Shown: piece after piece, positions 27,468 through 35,030 of the stretch | Position numbering within the stretch: position 1 is the first letter of the stretch | How the letters are laid out: each line of letters starts with the position of its first letter | Virus record (IMG/VR): IMGVR_UViG_3300018080_000105 | Location: 1 to 64,000 of that record | Source of the DNA: a virus | Strand: one strand, 5' to 3' | DNA length: 64,000 nt | Program-made: the position numbers and the translations under genes | Notes under the pieces: generated by a model | The model's database searches: none | What the model was told of the DNA's origin: nothing | Seen by the model: the letters and a program-made list of their open reading frames with translations, nothing else

Positions 27468-27701
27468 TCAAACAAGGGTTTTACGGAGCCGTTTAACTGC
27501 ACATGTCCATCGCAGCCGATAACGCTGATTTTGCATGGACAGTGGGACATCCCGGTAACAACAGGGACAGAACGCATACTTCAACTCTTTGTCGAACAGC
27601 GAGTTGTAGAACTCGGTGTCTGGGACCGCTGCGGGCGGCACCGGCCGCTGGCATACTTCACAGAGTTGAAGCTGCAGCAACTGCATGGCGAGTCCTGGCA
27701 T
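27468..27701 (-). CDS. Small zinc-ribbon-like protein (77 aa)
   Basis: The ATG at 27701 (MPGLAMQLLQLQLCEVCQRP) has a clear AGGAGG site, whereas the frame open to 27746 lacks one. The protein contains a CxxC pair at about residues 14-17 and a CPCC cluster near residues 44-47, consistent with one zinc site, followed by a basic helix. It could bind nucleic acid or protein. It follows a hairpin (27734-27761), so it may have its own promoter or processed transcript. Confidence 0.6.
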   Translation of the reverse strand: MPGLAMQLLQLQLCEVCQRPVPPAAVPDTEFYNSLFDKELKYAFCPCCYRDVPLSMQNQRYRLRWTCAVKRLRKTLV

Positions 27702-27733
27702 AGTGGCCTCCTGCGGTGAGTGGTAAATAAGAA

Positions 27734-27761
27734 CCACCGCGAGCATGGCGTCTCGCGGTGG
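27734..27761 (-). terminator. Hairpin upstream of zinc-ribbon-like gene
   Basis: A perfect 10-bp stem (CCACCGCGAG / CTCGCGGTGG) with an 8-base loop. On the minus strand it is followed by TTCTTATTT, on the plus strand by CTTTCTCT, so it could act on either strand. Being in the leader of a gene, it may be an attenuator. Confidence 0.5.
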
Positions 27762-27773
27762 CTTTCTCTGTTC

Positions 27774-27790
27774 GACAGGTAATACCTGTC
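27774..27790. promoter_or_regulatory. Palindromic site GACAGGT-AAT-ACCTGTC
   Basis: A 7-bp inverted repeat with a 3-base spacer lies between the terminator at 27831-27858 and the hairpin at 27734-27761. Its size and symmetry resemble a dimeric repressor site, but no protein partner is evident and it could be part of an RNA structure. Confidence 0.35.
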
Positions 27791-27830
27791 TACTTCACAT
27801 GCCGCATTTTCGCCGTTTGTTTAGCGCACG

Positions 27831-27858
27831 AAAAAAGGACGAGTCCGAAGACTCGCCC
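27831..27858 (-). terminator. Rho-independent terminator with T6 tract
   Basis: On the minus strand GGGCGAGTC-TTCG-GACTCGTCC is a 9-bp stem with a UUCG loop, followed by TTTTTTCG. It is 44 bases after the stop of the 120-residue gene and should end the head-operon transcript. Confidence 0.8.
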
Positions 27859-27901
27859 TTAATATCCCAGGCAGGATGGGATCTCATTTTTCAGAGGAAG
27901 G

Positions 27902-28264
27902 TTAGACAGCCGCGTAGCTGTCTGAGTCATCTGAGGCGTAAGTTGGGTCAACGGTCCCGAGGGAACCACCCACTACGCTCAAAGAGACTGGCTGCTCGTC
28001 GGTGGTGTCCCACAGGACGGGAGCCGGCCGACTGTTGATCCGGATGTCCTGTGCTTTCACCGCTCGTTCGAGTCCGTCGAACGGTCGGCGTCGGCCGCCC
28101 TGCTGGACTTTGGAGCCCAGAGAGGCGATCAGGTCACCAGGAATGTTCACGACTTCCCCGGCACCCAACCTCATTCCGCGAGGGCCAAGGAACCCGAAAG
28201 TACGTTCACCGCCGGTGAGGTTTTCAACCACGGTGTACAGTTCGTCAGTAGAAGGATTCGCCAT
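27902..28264 (-). CDS. Virion-associated protein (120 aa), unknown
   Basis: A soluble 120-residue protein (MANPSTDELYTVVENLTGGE) with a beta-rich first half ('RTFGFLGPRGMRLGAGEVVN') and an acidic, Ser/Asp-rich C-terminus. It follows the head genes and is ended by a canonical terminator. The beta pattern and size would fit a small head-decoration or head-tail joining protein, but there is no diagnostic motif. Confidence 0.65.
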   Translation of the reverse strand: MANPSTDELYTVVENLTGGERTFGFLGPRGMRLGAGEVVNIPGDLIASLGSKVQQGGRRRPFDGLERAVKAQDIRINSRPAPVLWDTTDEQPVSLSVVGGSLGTVDPTYASDDSDSYAAV

Positions 28265-28324
28265 AATGGCCCTCCGTTGAATTTATGGTGAAGTGCGTCG
28301 TTCGCACGTCGCCGGACAGGCAGG

Positions 28325-28705
28325 TCAGGCACTCGCGGCGTGAGTATGAATACTCAGAATCGCGTGAGCCAGTTCCTGGTCTTCCTTTGACAGGTGAGCG
28401 GCAGCCACTTTGATGTTGTCAGTCTGAGGATCTTCTGCCAGTCCGGAGTCAACAAGCTGAGCATCGAGTGCCTGGCTTGCAGCATCCAGCATGGAGTTCG
28501 GTGACTGTGCAGCGGCTTGCTTTTCGTGAGCGTTCCGCAGTTTGCCAGCCATCTGGAGCATCTGTGCAGCCTGTTCGTCGTTCTCTGGTCGGATGTTGAA
28601 ATCCTGGGCCAGCTTGGCGAAGAAAGGCGGCGTGTACAGACGGTGCATCACCATTGAGTGAGCATCGTCAAACGACATTGGATTGTTGGGAGTCTGATCA
28701 GTCAC
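28325..28705 (-). CDS. Small head-associated helical protein (126 aa)
   Basis: The 126-residue protein (MTDQTPNNPMSFDDAHSMVM) is mostly helical and Ala/Gln-rich. It contains K-x-A tripeptides at EKQAAAQ (about residue 62), AKLAQ and IKVAA, the same motif found near the capsid protein N-terminus. It is encoded immediately after the major capsid protein and may be a minor capsid or scaffolding component that is trimmed during maturation. No family recognised. Confidence 0.6.
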   Translation of the reverse strand: MTDQTPNNPMSFDDAHSMVMHRLYTPPFFAKLAQDFNIRPENDEQAAQMLQMAGKLRNAHEKQAAAQSPNSMLDAASQALDAQLVDSGLAEDPQTDNIKVAAAHLSKEDQELAHAILSIHTHAASA

Positions 28706-28737
28706 GAGACTGGTTCCTTTATGAATTGAGGCTGCGG

Positions 28738-28773
28738 GAGAGGCACCCAGCAGAACGCCTGCCGGGTGCTCTC
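28738..28773 (-). terminator. Hairpin after major capsid gene
   Basis: On the minus strand GAGAGCACCC pairs with GGGTGCCTCTC around a 15-base loop, with CTCCCGCAGCCTC downstream and no strong T tract. It lies 22 bases past the capsid stop codon and may stabilise or attenuate the capsid message. Confidence 0.45.
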
Positions 28774-28794
28774 ATCAGTCCCGATGAACAGAGG

Positions 28795-29724
28795 TCACGC
28801 GAAGTCCGCCCGCGCCAGGCCGCCAGAGTGGCCAATGGAGCCACCACAGGTTTCATAGCTGAAGAACTCCAGCATGTAGGCCTCGCGTCTCACGTACATC
28901 GTTGTATCCTCCAGAAGGTAGGATTTCCCGATGAACTTGGGGTCTGCGAACATGAACATCGTGTCATCTGGGACCAAGTCTCGCTTGATCGTGATGATCC
29001 ATCGCATGTTCATGAATTCGGTTTCAGCCCAGCCGTTCTTGACGACGTCCTGGCTGAAGTCACCACCCATTTCGTCACGACCGAACTTCTCGACTTCCTT
29101 GATCGTAACGTTGTTGATCAGTGCTGTGTGAGCTTCCAGATGGCTTGGCCCACGAGGCATGATCTTACGGGCGTCCTGCAACGTCTCACGAGTGATACCA
29201 CCGGAGATCGTTTCCCACTGCACAACGTTGCCGTTGTACGGTACAGGAGTGTCCGGGCCGATCATGGCCTGATTCACGGCAGACAGGAATTTGCTGTCTT
29301 CCTCTGCCAGCATATCCTTGATGGAGTTATCCGACAGAACCTGTCGAATGTCCATCACCCAGGTACGCAGCTCGTCAACGTCTTTGACGAAGCGAGGGGT
29401 AACGATGCGGTCGAACATCACGCGGTAGCGAGGACCACGGATGTACACGTTCGACGGCAGAGTTGCGAACGGGATAGAGATGGCTGCCGGTGAATCCGGT
29501 TCCTTGTCGACGATCTTCACTGGCTTGTCAGTGTCGTACTGACGGTCCAGTTCGTCGTTGCTGATTTGCAGCGGGGGAAGGATTCGACGGTAAACGCCAT
29601 CTTCCCGCATGGTTGTGCGGGTGAAGTCGTTGACCGCGTCGATAGCCTGTTTCTCCATTCCAGGAGTGTTGAGCTGCTCAAACAGTGTTTCGTTGAGCAT
29701 GTCGATTTCGGCACGAGTCGCCAT
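28795..29724 (-). CDS. Major capsid protein (309 aa), candidate
   Basis: The protein (MATRAEIDMLNETLFEQLNT) has an N-terminal helix that would be the delta/scaffold domain, then a K-x-A tripeptide (MEKQAID, residues 23-29), then a body with the strand and helix order of HK97-fold shells and a C-terminal domain ('MFMFADPKFIGKSYLLEDTT', 'MYVRREAYMLEFFSYETCGG'). Its position after scaffold, decoration and protease genes, with hairpins on both sides, fits an abundantly made capsid subunit. Size (309) is compact. If K-x-A is the maturation site, mature capsid would start at residue 28. No search was possible. Confidence 0.75.
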   Translation of the reverse strand: MATRAEIDMLNETLFEQLNTPGMEKQAIDAVNDFTRTTMREDGVYRRILPPLQISNDELDRQYDTDKPVKIVDKEPDSPAAISIPFATLPSNVYIRGPRYRVMFDRIVTPRFVKDVDELRTWVMDIRQVLSDNSIKDMLAEEDSKFLSAVNQAMIGPDTPVPYNGNVVQWETISGGITRETLQDARKIMPRGPSHLEAHTALINNVTIKEVEKFGRDEMGGDFSQDVVKNGWAETEFMNMRWIITIKRDLVPDDTMFMFADPKFIGKSYLLEDTTMYVRREAYMLEFFSYETCGGSIGHSGGLARADFA

Positions 29725-29784
29725 TGTATTTCCTCCGTGAAAGTCCCGCTGTGAAGCGGGGCGGATTAGTTTGAAACTACTTCA

Positions 29785-29812
29785 ACTAAGGGAGCCCGCA
29801 GGCTCCCTTAGT
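29785..29812 (-). terminator. 12-bp perfect hairpin after decoration-like gene
   Basis: ACTAAGGGAGCC pairs with GGCTCCCTTAGT around a 4-base loop, 16 bases past the stop of the 194-residue gene. TTGAAGTAGTTTC follows on the minus strand. It probably separates the decoration-like and capsid messages. Confidence 0.65.
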
Positions 29813-29827
29813 GAAAGATCAGGTTAC

Positions 29828-30412
29828 CTACGCGGCAGCTGCCGGCAGGTAGACAGGCCAGAAGGCGAGAACGTCAACGCCGTGCTCGTTCTGGAACTGA
29901 CCGCGAGAGACAACGCCACAAGCAGCTTCCTGGTACTGACGAACAACACCAGAAGATCCACCGGCACCAGCGCGGTCGTTGGACAGAACTCCGCCAGTTG
30001 CCTGGACAGTGTTACTGGCCAGCGCCGTCAGAAGCTGGTTAGGCGCGTATGCAGTGTCCGGGGTCGTATCGAACTCGGTTGATTCGAGTTCGTACCCACC
30101 AGTGGCGACCAGCCCAGACATCGCACCGGTCGGAGCGATGGCCTGGTGCATGAAAGTACCAGAGCCGGTGGTTCCCGGGTTGCTGACGTCGTAGTCGGTA
30201 TCAGCCTGCAGAAGAAAGATTGGCATCGCCGCACCGGAGATACCCATTTCAAACTCGCCGCTGGAGTTCAGGTGAACAACGCGGCCACCGTAGGCTTCGA
30301 TGGTCACGGCTGAGGCGAGTTTGGCAACAAAGTCCAGAGCGGCAGGCTCGAACCATCCCTTGGGGTGGCTAAGTGCGTGCTCGAACATCAGAGAAGGAGA
30401 TGCGCCAGGCAT
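29828..30412 (-). CDS. Head decoration/auxiliary capsid protein (194 aa), candidate
   Basis: A small soluble protein (MPGASPSLMFEHALSHPKGW) rich in beta-strand residues, Gly, Thr and Ala. It starts just after the small scaffold-associated gene and ends before the capsid gene, with a hairpin on its 3' side. This is the usual place for capsid-decorating trimers or cement proteins. The C-terminus (VDVLAFWPVYLPAAAA) is hydrophobic and could insert between capsomers. No catalytic motif or K-x-A tripeptide near the start. Confidence 0.6.
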   Translation of the reverse strand: MPGASPSLMFEHALSHPKGWFEPAALDFVAKLASAVTIEAYGGRVVHLNSSGEFEMGISGAAMPIFLLQADTDYDVSNPGTTGSGTFMHQAIAPTGAMSGLVATGGYELESTEFDTTPDTAYAPNQLLTALASNTVQATGGVLSNDRAGAGGSSGVVRQYQEAACGVVSRGQFQNEHGVDVLAFWPVYLPAAAA

Positions 30413-30494
30413 AAGATTGAACCTCCATATTCAGTGAACTGCTCACCATGAGCAGAGGGTCGAAAACGTGTGTGACTGCTTCGTGCTGTGTCTA

Positions 30495-30956
30495 CTACTC
30501 GGTCGGCGGTTTGAGTCCCAGCCCTTTGAACAGGTTGACGCTCGACTGCTTTTCGCGAGTCGTTCGCTGACCAACAAAGGGAGTCGTAAGACTCGCACCG
30601 GGATCATGACTGGTGCCGGCAGCCGAAGCCTGCTTGACACCTGTACCGAGCTGTGATTCGTCTCGGTTGCGGTGACCCGCGGCCTTGATCAACAGTTCAA
30701 GGGCCTGGGCCGGATCTTTGAGCATTTCCGCACACTTCTCAGCCTGACTCGGCTGAATGCGTTCATGCTTCACAAGGGTCTCAACGACTTGCGGGATCAG
30801 GCTATCAACCTGGGCCTGCTTTTCGTTGGTTGCCTGCTCAGCCGCGGCGGCTTTTTGCAGGGCTGCATCAGTTAGACGGACGTGCTCGATTACACGTTCA
30901 GGCATTGTCATGCCGTCGGTGTCGATCGCAGCAGCGTTATCAGATGGAGTAGGCAT
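30495..30956 (-). CDS. Helical scaffold-associated protein (153 aa), candidate
   Basis: ATG 30956 (MPTPSDNAAAIDTDGMTMPE) has a GGAGG site; the frame is open 14 codons further. The protein is helical and Ala/Glu-rich (LQKAAAAEQATNEKQAQVDS) with several K-x-A tripeptides (QKAA, VKQASA, IKAAG), like the larger neighbour. It is probably part of the scaffold or internal core. The C-terminus is basic (NLFKGLGLKPPTE). Inference is from composition and position. Confidence 0.6.
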   Translation of the reverse strand: MPTPSDNAAAIDTDGMTMPERVIEHVRLTDAALQKAAAAEQATNEKQAQVDSLIPQVVETLVKHERIQPSQAEKCAEMLKDPAQALELLIKAAGHRNRDESQLGTGVKQASAAGTSHDPGASLTTPFVGQRTTREKQSSVNLFKGLGLKPPTE

Positions 30957-31015
30957 CGTTTCGATTCCTCCGTGATTGCCTGTTTGAAACTGGGTCAAGC
31001 GGAAACCGCGTACGG

Positions 31016-32455
31016 CTACTTACCGTACGCCATCATCTCCTGAATGTGGCTTTTCAGATGGTTACGCAGCTGACGCTCCGTGGTGCCATCTTCGGCGGCC
31101 TTTTGCTCGTACTTGCCCTGGCGTTTGAAGTCCTGGACAGCCTGAGCGATTTTCATACCTTCGGTCATTTCCGGAGGAGCAGGTGCTCCACCTTCCATCG
31201 GAGGCATGTTGGCGTCCGGGCCGGCAAGACCAGCTGGAGCACCTTCCAGACCGCCACCTTCGAGAGGAGCTTCCGCGGGAGCACCGGCACCAGCCAGTTC
31301 TTCCAGAGGAATACCCAGTTCTTCCAGGGCAGCCACCAGCTGCATCAAAATCTCTTCCTGGGAAGCCCCGGCAAGTGGATCTCCACCGCCTTCGGCCAAC
31401 GGGTCACCGCCAGCCATGGGATCTTCACCGATAGCAGGAGCTGCTTCTCCGCCGCCTATCAGGCCGCCGAGATCACCACCGCCTCCGAGATCTTCCTCGC
31501 CGCCGCCCGCGGGGGCACCTTCTGCAGGAGCGGCCTCAGACTCCCCCGGCGTTTCTCCCCCGGCACCTTCAGCTTCGCTGGCGCCCGAAGTTACATCACC
31601 GGCTTCGTCATGGTCTTCACCGTCAGCAGCGTCAGCAGCCTGCTTGTTGAAGCCAGTCAGGTAGTTGCCGAGAAGCTCAGCATCCAGACGGGCATCTTCG
31701 AGCACGGCAGCAATCTCGTTGCCAACCAATTCCTGAGCAGCTTGCTTTTCGATGCCGAGCTGAGCCGCGAGCTGGTAACCAGCCGCCAGATCAGCGTCGA
31801 CTTCTTCGTTGCCACCTTCAGCAACAGCAGCCGCAGCTTTTTCAATCAACTGAGAAGTCTCAGTGATCTCGTTGGTGTCGGCAGCAGGAGCAGCGTCAGC
31901 CGCTTCCTTGGTTGCAGCTGGTGCGGGCTGTTCGGTCAGTTGATTTCCCTGACCGGTTGCCAGGTCCGCGAGGATCGAGTTTGCCAGCTTCGTATGAACT
32001 GACAAAGAATCCTGCAGACTCAGACTGGCATACTTGTGCCCGTCAAGCGAGTCGTTGTCGGTGCGAGCCGGGTGAGATGATCCAGGATCATCTTTGCCAC
32101 CCTTGTAGTCGTCCTCTGTCCCAGGGTCTTCCCCGGTGGCCGACTGGTTCGTGCCGATGTTCAGCTGGACATCGTCCTGCTGGCCAGGCTTAGCATCGGA
32201 AGCCTGATTGACTCCCGGAGCGCCCTGGTCTTTGTTGACATCGGCGGTGTGTTCGGATCCGCGAGAACCTTCCGACGCTTCCTGGCCGCGGTTGTCCACG
32301 TCCTTGGTCGCGTGAGTGGTTGCTCCCTGGTATCCACCGGGATCATCCGGCGTTGGGGTTTCTGCTGCTTTCTCAGCAGCAGCTTTTTCCTGGCCGTCGA
32401 TCGGCTGAACGAGTTTGTTCAGAGAATCAAACAGGCTTTGGGTCTGTGTACTCAT
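31016..32455 (-). CDS. Acidic scaffolding/core protein, candidate (479 aa)
   Basis: This very acidic, Ala/Gly/Glu/Pro-rich protein has a low-complexity centre (residues about 290-430) and helical ends. It lies between the prohead protease and the decoration and capsid genes, like T4 gp22 between gp21 and gp23. I count ten K-x-A tripeptides among about 20 lysines (EKAAAEKAA, HKYAS, TKLAN, TKEAA, IEKAA, IEKQA, NKQAA, MKIAQ, QKAAE), the highest density in the window, consistent with being cut into small pieces during maturation. Scaffold identity is inferred, not matched by a family motif. Confidence 0.6.
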   Translation of the reverse strand: MSTQTQSLFDSLNKLVQPIDGQEKAAAEKAAETPTPDDPGGYQGATTHATKDVDNRGQEASEGSRGSEHTADVNKDQGAPGVNQASDAKPGQQDDVQLNIGTNQSATGEDPGTEDDYKGGKDDPGSSHPARTDNDSLDGHKYASLSLQDSLSVHTKLANSILADLATGQGNQLTEQPAPAATKEAADAAPAADTNEITETSQLIEKAAAAVAEGGNEEVDADLAAGYQLAAQLGIEKQAAQELVGNEIAAVLEDARLDAELLGNYLTGFNKQAADAADGEDHDEAGDVTSGASEAEGAGGETPGESEAAPAEGAPAGGGEEDLGGGGDLGGLIGGGEAAPAIGEDPMAGGDPLAEGGGDPLAGASQEEILMQLVAALEELGIPLEELAGAGAPAEAPLEGGGLEGAPAGLAGPDANMPPMEGGAPAPPEMTEGMKIAQAVQDFKRQGKYEQKAAEDGTTERQLRNHLKSHIQEMMAYGK

Positions 32456-32499
32456 GAGTCTGTCAACTCCTTTTGACGCTGGAGCCTCCTGGCAAAGTC

Positions 32500-34008
32500 T
32501 TAGGCTGCGTAATTCTGCAGCAAGACCAGATCGGCTGTCAACGCTAAATCGGGTTTATGGGTAGGTTGTGCCCCGAGAAAACTCAGTTGGTACAGGGCAT
32601 ATTCTTCGGCCAGCTTACTCACATCACTGTTATCGGAAGCAACCTTCTCGTTCCCACTACGAAGAACAGGAGCTTCTTCCAGGTACAGTGCTGCTCGCGT
32701 CACTCGATCCTGCACGTGTGCCGGATGTAGTGAGAAGTGGCTGGCCAGCTTGGCTGCCCACGTCTCGAACCGGGGCGGTGCGACGGCAACTGACGGTGCG
32801 TAGTGACTTTTCTTCACTCGCGCCGGCAGATCTCCCTTCTCCAACATCCGTGTAAAGATCCCCGGGAGTTCCCGGGAAACCAACGCTGACACGGTCGCCG
32901 CTTTCTCGTGAGAGATATCGGTCGTGGCAGCGAGGAACGCGGACACTGGAAGGCAGATCTGCTGATCTGCCATTGCGCGCAGAGCGTACGCAAACTTATA
33001 GCGGAACTGTGGAGGCAGTTCCAAGTCAGCGTCCTGCACAGAGTCCCGAAACGCTAAGGCAGAAGTCGCCGACAGCGTATTCGGATCCTCGTGTATCTGG
33101 CTTTCTCGGGCGGCCAACAGGTAGGCCGTTTTGATCAGATGCTCGACTTCTTTGGGATAATCACCCTGCAGCATCATTTCGATTGGTTCCACAATGCCCA
33201 TCTGATGGGCCAGCTCGGCGCTCTTAATCACACGCCCATGAACGGCGGCGGATTTCTCCAGAGCGCCCATCACATAAGCGATGCGGTCAGCCGGCCGGTA
33301 GACGTTGCTGATATCGAAGAAGCTGGGTTGTGGGTTGTCAGCGTGCAGATGGTGGATACCGCCATCAATCTCGATCAGCGACCCAATGTTGTCGCGAAGC
33401 CCACCAGCTTTGCACATACCACCCTGGTAGGTCCCGGAACAATAATCAGCAGTAGTAGGAGCCACGTTCGCACAATACGAACAAACGTCGTGCGGAACGG
33501 AGCAGGCCATTGAGACAGCGATCTCTTTGTTCGCTGCCAGCTTTTCCATCTCACGATCAGCAATCAGCCCGCCGTTACGCCGGGCCGCGGCCTCGTTAGC
33601 GTTGAGAGCGACCAGCAGTTCGATCCGCTTCATGGGATCATGCCATGCAGATTTAACCACACGGCCGTAGCTCTTCTTGGGATCTTTGTTCTGATGGTTG
33701 CGATAGAAGCGAGCGAACTTCTCAAAGGTCGGGTGGTACTCGCGACAAACAGAAGCACGGAACCCATCACCGTTACGGTTCGGCCCGTAGAACTCCGTGG
33801 CGCCCATTGCCAACATGTGGACGAGCACCTCGTCGGACGCCACCTTCTCGCGGATACGATCAATGTCCCGGAGCAGGTCGTCAGAAGCGCGCTTCACGAA
33901 CGCATCACGGTCGCTGCCCGTTAGGCCGCGACCTGTGAGTTTGACTTCGCTTACCACGGGCTCGTCGTAATTGAGCGAGTCCGGAGTGACAACTTTGACG
34001 ATGCTCAT
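32500..34008 (-). CDS. Prohead maturation protease (502 aa), candidate
   Basis: Residues about 74-135 contain 'FYGPNRNGDGF', 'NHQNKDPKKSYGRVVKSAWH' and 'MKRIELLVALN', matching the strand with catalytic His (N-H, about residue 105) of prohead serine proteases of the HK97/T4 gp21 class. Around residues 163-180 'EIAVSMACSVPHDVCSYCAN' fits the catalytic Ser strand, with Ser166 the likely nucleophile, followed by a Cys-rich knot. The remaining 320 residues are helical and contain many K-x-A tripeptides (VKRAS, EKVAS, EKLAA, EKSAA, IKSAE), likely self-processing sites. It sits just before scaffold and capsid genes in transcription. Confidence 0.75.
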   Translation of the reverse strand: MSIVKVVTPDSLNYDEPVVSEVKLTGRGLTGSDRDAFVKRASDDLLRDIDRIREKVASDEVLVHMLAMGATEFYGPNRNGDGFRASVCREYHPTFEKFARFYRNHQNKDPKKSYGRVVKSAWHDPMKRIELLVALNANEAAARRNGGLIADREMEKLAANKEIAVSMACSVPHDVCSYCANVAPTTADYCSGTYQGGMCKAGGLRDNIGSLIEIDGGIHHLHADNPQPSFFDISNVYRPADRIAYVMGALEKSAAVHGRVIKSAELAHQMGIVEPIEMMLQGDYPKEVEHLIKTAYLLAARESQIHEDPNTLSATSALAFRDSVQDADLELPPQFRYKFAYALRAMADQQICLPVSAFLAATTDISHEKAATVSALVSRELPGIFTRMLEKGDLPARVKKSHYAPSVAVAPPRFETWAAKLASHFSLHPAHVQDRVTRAALYLEEAPVLRSGNEKVASDNSDVSKLAEEYALYQLSFLGAQPTHKPDLALTADLVLLQNYAA

Positions 34009-34019
34009 AGTTTCCCTCG

Positions 34020-35030
34020 CTAGTTCACGCCACTGCTGAGAGCCGTACCAGCGTTCCGGTAGGCGTTCGTCAGGTCGCGGCCAAACATATAGTTGCCGAG
34101 CAGGCCGACGCCTGCGCCCATAAGTCCGCCGCCAATTTTCCCGCCTATGCCGCCAAGTCGCGGGGTGTATCTACCCACACCTGTACGAGGCGCCAAATGT
34201 CCTGGCATCGCAGACGTACCAGCTCGCAATCGTTCCGCAACAATAGAATTCGGGCGTACGCGTTGCCGCAATGCCTTCCGCTCTGCTTGTGATTGTGAAC
34301 TGTAGCGGTCAAGGTCGCGCTGTGCCCTGTTCGGCAGCGCCGCTCGACGCTTTTGCTGTTGATCCCGAATATACTCTTGCTGAGCAAGCATGGTTTTCTG
34401 GTCACGCAAATTTTGCACGTTGCGAGCTTCTGCCGGATCCGGTTTATTGCCGAACAACTCTTCAACATTGTACTTGCCAACTGCCTGCCGAACTTTACGC
34501 GTATCATGCACGCGGTCAGCTACGTGCCCAGCCGCTGCGCCCGCCGCACCACCTGCCGCGGGCATCCCCCAATCAGTTGCCATCGCCAAATTACTTTCAG
34601 CAGTCGGCGACAATCCGGCCTCGTCTTGATAAGTCTCAGGCGTTATCTTATCGCCAGTACCCGCAGCGTCGAATCGACGCTGCACCGATTCAGGAGTCTC
34701 GATCCCTCCGTTATTGTACTTACGAGGTTGCTCACGAACCCCGGGAGCCTGTCGCTGATCCCACCAGTTCTTGCCAGCAGCACCAGACGCGCCAACGCCC
34801 GCACCCAGCAGCGAACCCAGGATCGCATTACGGAGCCATCGCTTTTTCTTACGCTTGCTCAGCGCACTTGCCAAGAGCCCGGTGCCAAGGCCGACACCGC
34901 CACCAATCAACGCAGAGCGACCCACATCGACCGCCTGCTTCTCATGGCCCACACTAAGCACAGCCTGGATTGCCACGAGACGTGACGCGTCATCAAGCGT
35001 CAGTATATTGGGGTCAAATGATTGAGGCAT
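34020..35030 (-). CDS. Glycine-zipper membrane-active head protein (336 aa)
   Basis: ATG 35030 (MPQSFDPNILTLDDASRLVA) follows AAGGAAG; the frame extends upstream only by overlap. A K-x-A motif (GHEKQAVDVG, about residue 35) precedes a glycine-zipper segment (ALIGGGVGLGTGLLASALSK), a basic patch, and a second one (AILGSLLGAGVGASGAAG). A third lies at the C-terminus (GGLMGAGVGLLGNYMF). Such segments oligomerise in membranes, and the middle is charged and helical. I infer an internal head protein that is proteolysed and ejected to form a membrane channel; no family match. Confidence 0.6.
   Translation of the reverse strand: MPQSFDPNILTLDDASRLVAIQAVLSVGHEKQAVDVGRSALIGGGVGLGTGLLASALSKRKKKRWLRNAILGSLLGAGVGASGAAGKNWWDQRQAPGVREQPRKYNNGGIETPESVQRRFDAAGTGDKITPETYQDEAGLSPTAESNLAMATDWGMPAAGGAAGAAAGHVADRVHDTRKVRQAVGKYNVEELFGNKPDPAEARNVQNLRDQKTMLAQQEYIRDQQQKRRAALPNRAQRDLDRYSSQSQAERKALRQRVRPNSIVAERLRAGTSAMPGHLAPRTGVGRYTPRLGGIGGKIGGGLMGAGVGLLGNYMFGRDLTNAYRNAGTALSSGVN

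Noticed and set aside
30439-30455. Hairpin CTGCTCA/TGAGCAG as terminator after the small helical gene
   Set aside because: The stem is only 7 bp, with no T tract on the minus strand, so it is not supported as a terminator.
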